A stretch of DNA of 42,196 nucleotides, from the NCBI GenBank assembly GCA_031277475.1, contig JAITMJ010000148.1:1-42196 (forward strand), read 5' to 3'. Every line of letters begins with the position of its first letter. Within the stretch, counting starts at the first letter, position 1. The translations under genes were made by a program, and so were the position numbers. The stretch is from Flavobacteriaceae bacterium. GTDB taxonomy: Bacteria; Bacteroidota; Bacteroidia; Flavobacteriales; Weeksellaceae. Below, in pieces: positions 36,079 to 42,196 of this stretch. The notes below the pieces were generated by a model. It did no database searches. It was not told the origin of the DNA and saw only the letters and a program-made list of their open reading frames with translations.

Positions 36079-39000
36079 ATGAATAATTTACAAGAACTAT
36101 ATAAAGAATACAGTGCAATATATCCCGATGTCCCCGAAGATATGTTTTACCTTTCTCTCCAAGACGAGGGCGGAAACATTATAGAAAAAAGTTTAAATTC
36201 TGTAATCAATGAAATCTATGATGTAAAAAAAAAAGACCGGACCACCCCGACAGGCAGCATAGTTCCGGAACAGATATTGGAACAGTTTCGGGGAGTGCCG
36301 CAGAATCAAATAGACACTCGGTATCAGCAACCGACAACACAGCCGACACAACCACCCCTTTTCTCCCCTCCTTTGGAGGGGTCGGGGGAGGAGATATTTC
36401 CGCAGGATTTCAGCGTTCCGATGGGCAGCGAAACAGATTTGGCTTTATTGGATTCGGAATCTTTATCCACTCCACAAACAGCAAACAGCCAACAGTCTCG
36501 TCTCAAAGACGAGACCATAAGCCAAACGCCTTTTACGGCATCGGAATCGACAAACACGGAATTTTCTGGCACAGAGAATTTACCGAGTAGTAGCATACCG
36601 AATAGTAGTGTGGAATTAGAGGCTACACCGCCAATAACCGATGATATTACAGCCGAAGACTTAAAACTTATGGCGAGTATTCCCGCACAGCAAAATCCTT
36701 TAAAAGATACTACGGTTATATTTCAAGATGGGGAACCTATGGCTGTATTTCAGCGACTACCTGCGCAAGAAAGAAGCATTCAAACACTCGCGGGAAAATC
36801 CGATATTCAAGACGGAATGTTCAGCGATATTAATCCGCTTGGAATTAATATAGGCAGCAATGTTTTAGCCGGACAAGACCCAAGAGCAGATGCTATGTTG
36901 GATTATATAAAACAGCAGGAAGAAACCGAAAGAAAAAATTATGGTAATTATTGGCACGGACTAATACCCGATATTGATGATATTCCCGAAATTAAACCAA
37001 GAGATTTTAATAAAACGACAATATTTAATGCAGATAAAATTCGAGACGTTTCTGCAGGAAGTATAGAAAATCCAATTTCTGTTAATGAAGGCAATGAAAA
37101 ACTTATTACAGACGAAAAAAACGGAATCCGAGAGAGAGTAAAATATAATGAATTTAATAATAAATGGGGTGCCGATACAATAAACATAGATGGTTACGCA
37201 GCATCTGTGAGTGGCAGATTTTTGTACAGAATAAAAGATGACAACCTGTTAAAGAACACACAGAACGAGGAAAACATTTTTGCAGAAAACTACAATGAGA
37301 GAGTACGAAACGCAAACGAAAAAAATCGCGAAGCCAATACCATAAACAGCAAAATAAACGATGACAATATTTTATACAGAGGTGCCGGTTTATTAAAAGA
37401 CCCGCCAAAATCCGAAGCAGATCAATACATTTCTGATTTACAAAGCAAATACGAAATCATCCTAACGGAAGAACAAAAAAATTCTCTATATACACAGCAA
37501 GGCAGAGACACGTTAGAAATATCTCTTGAATTTGCAAAAAGAAAAAAAGAAAATCCGAATATAGACGACAACACACTCTATAATCAAATCATAAAAGAAA
37601 GGCAAAGCGAAATTTTGTCTCCGGAAGAAAAACAAAGAATAGGAAAACAATACATTTCTGATTTGTTTGATGACGGAAGAATGTTGCAAGCCATAAATAA
37701 CGGATATGCCGATGCGCTTAAACTTACACAGGATGACGTAAAAGAATATCAATTTTATAATCAATATTTTTCTAGCCCACAGAATGTTCAAGACTTCGGT
37801 GATTTTATGAACGATGAGGGAAGATATTTATTTGACACATCTGCCGTAAAAAACTTCTTTTCCGGAAGTTCTCAAAGAGCGAGGCGAAATGTTTTTAATG
37901 CGTTTTTAGATTGGAGAAGCAAACAGGAAAGATTAGATTTAGAGTTTAGCAAAAGAGGCTTTGAACAAGCGGAATACAGAATATCCAATAGCGGTGAAAA
38001 CACAGCGCAATTAGAAAATGCAAATGCAGACAGAGAAAAATACCTTGATGCGTTTGCATCGGCAATCATAGAAAAACAAAATAAAGAAAAAGATTATGCT
38101 TATCTCGAATCCGCGTTTGTAACAACCGCAAAAGAAGATTCGGAAAGAGAAGATTTATTGCTTCGGGCAAGAAACGGAGATAGCGCGGCGAAAACAAAAA
38201 TATTTTTGGGTAATCTGGCACTTGGTGTCGGCACATCTTTACAAGATGGATTGACAGGTATTGGAAGAATCGTAGTATCGCCTTTCGGAAGCGATAACGC
38301 AAATGATTTACTTGACGAATTTTCAAACCCTTTAACCATTGGAAACGTTCAAATAGCAGGAATATCTAATGAAGTAAATAAATACCGATACAACGGAAAC
38401 TCTTATGAAGAAATAGACGGAGTGTTGTTTCAAGTCGGAGCAAACGGAAAGCGTTTTAAACCGCAGGAAGCACCGCCCACTTATGATATGGAACTCATCA
38501 GTTCGGAACGCTCCCTTAATTATACAGGTATTGCATTCATCACATCTAAAATGGCTACTGATATTCTTGTAACGAACAAAGTTGGCGGAAGAACAAACAC
38601 TGTTTTTGGAAACACAGCAAGAACATTGCGAAATACAAAGTTGGCAACACGAGTATTTGGTGAAACGAGCCAAATTACAAAAAACTTGACTGCATTACAA
38701 AAAGCACAAAGAGCAGGTTTTACAGGTTGGTATGTTCAAATGTATAACGGCAATTACCAAGCGGCAAAAGAGGGCGGAATAACATCAGAGTTGGGAAGAC
38801 ACTTATACGCAGGATTTAATTCATATTTAACGGCATTGCTTTCAAAAATAAATCCGGATGTCAATTTTCTCAAAACGGTAAATTCAGAAAGCAGAGCCAT
38901 AGTCGCACACTTGATGAACAATAGGCTCGATGCGGGATTAGTGGGCGCAAGGTCATTATTAAATAAAATTATCAGTACTTCGGGTTCGGAGTTAGGTGAA

Positions 39001-42000
39001 GAATTTGCGCAACAACTGACACAAGACCTTACCAATTTTTTCACAAATATTTATGGAAACAAAAATTTACAAATATCTACCGTTGGCGATTATAAAGACA
39101 CATTTTACGCAACCATTATTCCGTCTGCAATCATAGCGTTGTTTGGCGGTCGTATGAATCCGAGAAATGTAACGATTGGTGATAAAACCATAGACATCAG
39201 AAATTATAGCCAAAGCGAACTGATGACGGAACTCTCGCGAACTGACGGCGGAATACAAATATTGGAGGCTTATAGAGACAATGCCACATCTGAACGCGAA
39301 AAAGAAACATTGGACGAATTGGTAAAAGAAGCCAATACCCGAAAAAAACTAATAGATAAAATTCCGGACGTTCAAAATAAAACCACAAAAGCATTAACGG
39401 ATATTCAACCTTTAATGCAAAAAATCGCAAAATTAGACGCGGATATAAGAAATGATGACGGAACGTTTGAGGCGCGGCTAAAAGCGGAAAGAGACGGCGT
39501 TATAAAACAAATAAACGATATTTTAGATGCAGGAGACGCAACCTACGGCGAAACACAATCCACCGGAGGAACATCTCAACAATCGCAAACAGGAAACGAA
39601 CAACCTCAACCCCAAACCGAAGAAGTCTATACCACAGAAACACCGCAACCGGAAACACAACCGTCCCCGCAGTCGCAAACGTCCCAAGAAAATCAAAATA
39701 TATGGCAAAGAGCAAAGGAAAAAATATCCAACCTTTTTGATTTTGCTCTAAACAATCGCTCGGAATATGATTGGGAAAATATCGGAAACGTTACACAAGA
39801 ACGTGCCGAAAAAATAAACGATGCTACCGGACTCCAAATAACAGAGGATTATCAACACGTTATTGAAAGTAATTTTATTAATCACGTATTAAAGGAACAC
39901 GGCAATGAAAAAATAGAAAATCAACGAGGACAAACCGCAATCACTAAAAATGATTTTGAAAAAATCCCCGAAATATTAGACGCATTCGATAACGTAGAAC
40001 ACGTTGGTAAAAACTCTTATGGATTAGATGTTATAAGATACTCAAAGGAGTTTGAAGACGGCACCACATATTATCTTGAAGAAGTAAGAAACGGGAGAAA
40101 TAAACTTGCGGCGGCAACAATGTACAAAAAAAGAAAGCCATCCGACAACCTGATGAACCAAAGTTCCTCCGCTGCAACGTCCGAAACGAATCCGGATGCG
40201 CCCTCTTTTGAAATCGGACAACCACTTACGCGTTCTGATGCAGAAAACTCCACCTCCAACCTAACGTCCGAAACGCTTCGTAACCCGTTATCCGAGAATA
40301 GAAGCGCGAATATGCCCACTGCCGAAACAGTCCCCAATCGCCTAACGTCCGAAACGACTTCCACCGCAAATATACAAAACATTCCCGAAATCCAAAGAAT
40401 AGGAGATAAAATCATAAACGGCGACACTAATTGGACACCCGAAGACGAACAATTCCGCCTCAATAATTCACAGGAAATCGAACAATACCTAAACGAACAA
40501 CAAAATAATTCACAACAAAATGAAAACACACAAACACAGCAAACACAGCCGCAGACAGAAACCGCTTCGGGAACTGCAACACCACCTTTACAGCCTCAAC
40601 GTGCAACCGATGAAACCACTGAAAACCAAGCAACTCAAAACATTCGACAAAATGATGAAACGAATGTAGAGGAAACACAACCCGAAAACCAAGAAACCTT
40701 AACAGAAGACGATATAGATTTTGATACCCTATTGCAAGGACTTATAGATGCTGAAAATCAAACGCTCGAAGAAAATGTAATCTCAACTCGTGAAGAAAAA
40801 GGCTTTGTTTGGAGGAGATATGCAGACGGCAGTGAAGATATCACATCGCCGAAAGGAACAATCATAACACCTTTCATATACGCAAAACCTGCAAAAAATA
40901 GAATATCTCGACAGGCACAATCTCCTCGAAGAGTAAGCAATGCACAATTCGCTTGGAACAAGGCAAAAATTTTCGGCGACAAAACAAATGCACAGCACAA
41001 AAGAGAATATGCAAAAAGAATGAGAGAGGCATTGAATTTTACTGCATCAACCAATGAAAGAAATGCCGCATTATTGTATTTTGCAAATGGTGGAAAAGTA
41101 AGTACCGAAAGTATAAAAAAAGAATTAAATAATAATGTCGAGCAGTACAAATGGGCGTGGTTTGGAAAAAACAACGCAAACTCCATAGAAACAGTTTCTG
41201 AAAAAATATGGGGAAATAATCCGCATTTAGACCGAACTGTAATTAGAGATGAATTGATAGATGTTATAAACTCATATTCAAGCAGTACCGATATTCGAGA
41301 AGAAATATTATCTTTGTATAACCAAGCCAACGACCCTTACTTCGGGTTTACGGAAGACGATGCTTACGAAATGTGGAAAGCGGAAGCATCGCCTCGTGAA
41401 ATAGCATTAGCGGATGAAATTAGAGCCGAAGAACAAATGCCGGAAGACGTAAGGTTTGAATATTATAGACAGCAGTATAAAAACTCAATACATTCTTTAA
41501 GCGATGCAGAACAAGAACAATACTACCGAGAAATCTACGAAACCGACTTTGGAAGAAATGAAAGAGTTCAACCTCAAAATGAGGGCGTTCAGAGTAGCGC
41601 AAGCGGAGTTGTTGGCGGAACGCAAGAGAGCGGAGGCGATAGCCAAAATGTCGCCGGAACAGCGAGCCAAACTCAAAGCGAACAAGTAAGGCAACAATCC
41701 AAAACGTCCCAAAGACCCTTTAAATCCATCACTAAAAAAGCCTTTGACGGATTAATAAATCTGCTCAAAGCAACAGGGCTTGCCCGAAACGTCATCATAG
41801 ACAAAAACGCAATGCGCAAACGTTTTGGTGAAAGCGGTTTTAAAGCATACCAAGCAGTTACTGCCACAGCCAAAGCAAATGCACAATGGAACGCAGACCT
41901 TGATAGGTTTAAAAATGGTGAACTACCTACCAATGTTGTTTTATCTTTGGGAACACCACAGGGAATTTTAAGAGCAGCAGGAATCAATGAAAATGAAATT

Positions 42001-42196
42001 ACATTAAAACAATCTGTATTAGAAGCAAAACTCGAACAACATAATCTTACTACTGACGAATTAAAAAATCTTGCAAGTGCTATTCAAAATCCAATACTCG
42101 TTTACGAATGGGGAACAAAAGCAAAATCAAATGTTATCATCACAGACCTTACGCGAGAAAACGGCGAAAAAATTACCGTAGCCATAAAAGCAGAAA
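36079..42196 (+). CDS. Giant gp16-like ejection / polyvalent protein (3' end outside window)
   Basis: The frame is open from the ATG at 36079 to the window edge: at least 2039 residues. Residues 1-60 are a small helical domain. About 60-200 is a Pro/Gln/Ser linker partly made of dispersed repeats. About 260-1150 is a long helical body with an Ala/Gly-rich putative membrane part (about 700-1040) and SELGEEFAQQLTQDL (about 970). Then come a PQET linker, a PBECR3-like (Barnase-EndoU-ColicinE5/D-RelE) nuclease domain at about 1254-1353 (INHVLKEHG, NQRGQTAITKNDFEKIPEI, YYLEEVRNG, ATMYKKRKP), a TSET/Gln-rich linker (about 1360-1545), an unnamed domain (about 1570-1760) and a MuF_C-like domain (about 1900-2039: SVLEAKLEQHNLTTDELKNLASAIQNPILVYEWG, VIITDLTRENGEKITVAIK). 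It is probably ejected with the DNA, like T7 gp16, delivering effector domains into the host. Confidence 0.75.
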   Translation, partial: MNNLQELYKEYSAIYPDVPEDMFYLSLQDEGGNIIEKSLNSVINEIYDVKKKDRTTPTGSIVPEQILEQFRGVPQNQIDTRYQQPTTQPTQPPLFSPPLEGSGEEIFPQDFSVPMGSETDLALLDSESLSTPQTANSQQSRLKDETISQTPFTASESTNTEFSGTENLPSSSIPNSSVELEATPPITDDITAEDLKLMASIPAQQNPLKDTTVIFQDGEPMAVFQRLPAQERSIQTLAGKSDIQDGMFSDINPLGINIGSNVLAGQDPRADAMLDYIKQQEETERKNYGNYWHGLIPDIDDIPEIKPRDFNKTTIFNADKIRDVSAGSIENPISVNEGNEKLITDEKNGIRERVKYNEFNNKWGADTINIDGYAASVSGRFLYRIKDDNLLKNTQNEENIFAENYNERVRNANEKNREANTINSKINDDNILYRGAGLLKDPPKSEADQYISDLQSKYEIILTEEQKNSLYTQQGRDTLEISLEFAKRKKENPNIDDNTLYNQIIKERQSEILSPEEKQRIGKQYISDLFDDGRMLQAINNGYADALKLTQDDVKEYQFYNQYFSSPQNVQDFGDFMNDEGRYLFDTSAVKNFFSGSSQRARRNVFNAFLDWRSKQERLDLEFSKRGFEQAEYRISNSGENTAQLENANADREKYLDAFASAIIEKQNKEKDYAYLESAFVTTAKEDSEREDLLLRARNGDSAAKTKIFLGNLALGVGTSLQDGLTGIGRIVVSPFGSDNANDLLDEFSNPLTIGNVQIAGISNEVNKYRYNGNSYEEIDGVLFQVGANGKRFKPQEAPPTYDMELISSERSLNYTGIAFITSKMATDILVTNKVGGRTNTVFGNTARTLRNTKLATRVFGETSQITKNLTALQKAQRAGFTGWYVQMYNGNYQAAKEGGITSELGRHLYAGFNSYLTALLSKINPDVNFLKTVNSESRAIVAHLMNNRLDAGLVGARSLLNKIISTSGSELGEEFAQQLTQDLTNFFTNIYGNKNLQISTVGDYKDTFYATIIPSAIIALFGGRMNPRNVTIGDKTIDIRNYSQSELMTELSRTDGGIQILEAYRDNATSEREKETLDELVKEANTRKKLIDKIPDVQNKTTKALTDIQPLMQKIAKLDADIRNDDGTFEARLKAERDGVIKQINDILDAGDATYGETQSTGGTSQQSQTGNEQPQPQTEEVYTTETPQPETQPSPQSQTSQENQNIWQRAKEKISNLFDFALNNRSEYDWENIGNVTQERAEKINDATGLQITEDYQHVIESNFINHVLKEHGNEKIENQRGQTAITKNDFEKIPEILDAFDNVEHVGKNSYGLDVIRYSKEFEDGTTYYLEEVRNGRNKLAAATMYKKRKPSDNLMNQSSSAATSETNPDAPSFEIGQPLTRSDAENSTSNLTSETLRNPLSENRSANMPTAETVPNRLTSETTSTANIQNIPEIQRIGDKIINGDTNWTPEDEQFRLNNSQEIEQYLNEQQNNSQQNENTQTQQTQPQTETASGTATPPLQPQRATDETTENQATQNIRQNDETNVEETQPENQETLTEDDIDFDTLLQGLIDAENQTLEENVISTREEKGFVWRRYADGSEDITSPKGTIITPFIYAKPAKNRISRQAQSPRRVSNAQFAWNKAKIFGDKTNAQHKREYAKRMREALNFTASTNERNAALLYFANGGKVSTESIKKELNNNVEQYKWAWFGKNNANSIETVSEKIWGNNPHLDRTVIRDELIDVINSYSSSTDIREEILSLYNQANDPYFGFTEDDAYEMWKAEASPREIALADEIRAEEQMPEDVRFEYYRQQYKNSIHSLSDAEQEQYYREIYETDFGRNERVQPQNEGVQSSASGVVGGTQESGGDSQNVAGTASQTQSEQVRQQSKTSQRPFKSITKKAFDGLINLLKATGLARNVIIDKNAMRKRFGESGFKAYQAVTATAKANAQWNADLDRFKNGELPTNVVLSLGTPQGILRAAGINENEITLKQSVLEAKLEQHNLTTDELKNLASAIQNPILVYEWGTKAKSNVIITDLTRENGEKITVAIKAE
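36365..36391. repeat. Dispersed GC-hairpin repeat, copy 6, inside the giant gene
   Basis: CCCCTCCTTTGGAGGGG followed by TCGGGGGAGG, read in frame as SPPLEGSGEE. The same element as at 27463, but here translated as part of the N-terminal linker. Confidence 0.85.
36474..36515. repeat. Two more repeat elements in the giant gene linker
   Basis: An ACAAACAGCAAACAGCCAACAG stretch (GCCAACAGC family) is followed directly by the inverted repeat GTCTCGTC-TCAAA-GACGAGAC (36495-36515). With the GC repeat 100 bp upstream, at least three repeat types build the linker around residues 95-146. Confidence 0.65.

Noticed and set aside
36324-41987. Many minus-strand open frames opposite the giant gene (up to 190 codons)
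   Set aside because: The plus strand is open for more than 6 kb with recognisable domains; the minus frames have Ser/Phe/Leu-rich antisense composition.

Overview
The window looks like a prophage in an AT-rich Bacteroidota chromosome, with a short stretch of host sequence at the left end. Three things point to Bacteroidota: a PafA-type alkaline phosphatase with every known catalytic residue, promoters of the TAnnTTTG type, and dispersed repeats that I associate with that phylum (heptamers of the TTGAATC/TTGAACC kind, CCCCTCCTTTGGAGGGG hairpins and GCCATTTGCC-type stretches).

Layout. 1-2633: host-like genes on the minus strand (a lipoprotein and pafA). 2634-3022: a gene-free, T-rich stretch that probably holds the host/phage junction. 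3023-7489: a leftward operon reading repressor, then a small membrane/coiled-coil protein, then a 1105-residue SF1 helicase with a C-terminal PD-(D/E)XK nuclease. It should be expressed in the lysogen and is a candidate superinfection or defence module. 7490-8178: the immunity region, with TAnnTTTG promoters, a near-identical 16-bp element used twice and a 17-bp palindrome. 8179-25499: a tightly packed rightward early operon with many ATGA/TAATG overlaps. It carries an ERF annealing protein, an SSB-like protein, a DUF6291-like replication protein, a RecA-fold ATPase, a VRR-NUC nuclease, two YopX proteins, an ASCH-like protein with an inserted zinc knuckle, a C5 cytosine methyltransferase that appears to contain a second gene in another frame, an XRE regulator, a HAD phosphatase, a HExxH protein and many small unknowns. 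25512-27790: a leftward cassette containing relatives of two rightward genes and one probable frameshift. 27942-42196: the late virion module, with a putative scaffold, a major capsid candidate, an adaptor candidate, a small membrane protein, a GNAT-like protein, two internal virion candidates and a giant protein (at least 2039 residues, cut by the window edge) with a PBECR-type nuclease-like domain and a MuF_C-like domain.

How it fits together. The late order (small GNAT-like protein, Ala/Gln-rich protein, ~500-residue protein, giant protein) parallels T7 genes 13-14-15-16, so I infer a podovirus-like ejection module whose gp16 equivalent has gained polyvalent effector domains. Two late transcription units start at a shared bipartite motif (TTAAGCAAAAA, then TATTATATTTGCARAAAT). 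Strong hairpins follow the capsid gene and the second internal virion gene, and a classical terminator lies just before the GNAT gene.

Not seen: integrase, terminase, portal, tail tube or fibre, lysis genes, tRNA genes, CRISPR. Those needed by the phage must lie to the right of the window or be lost.
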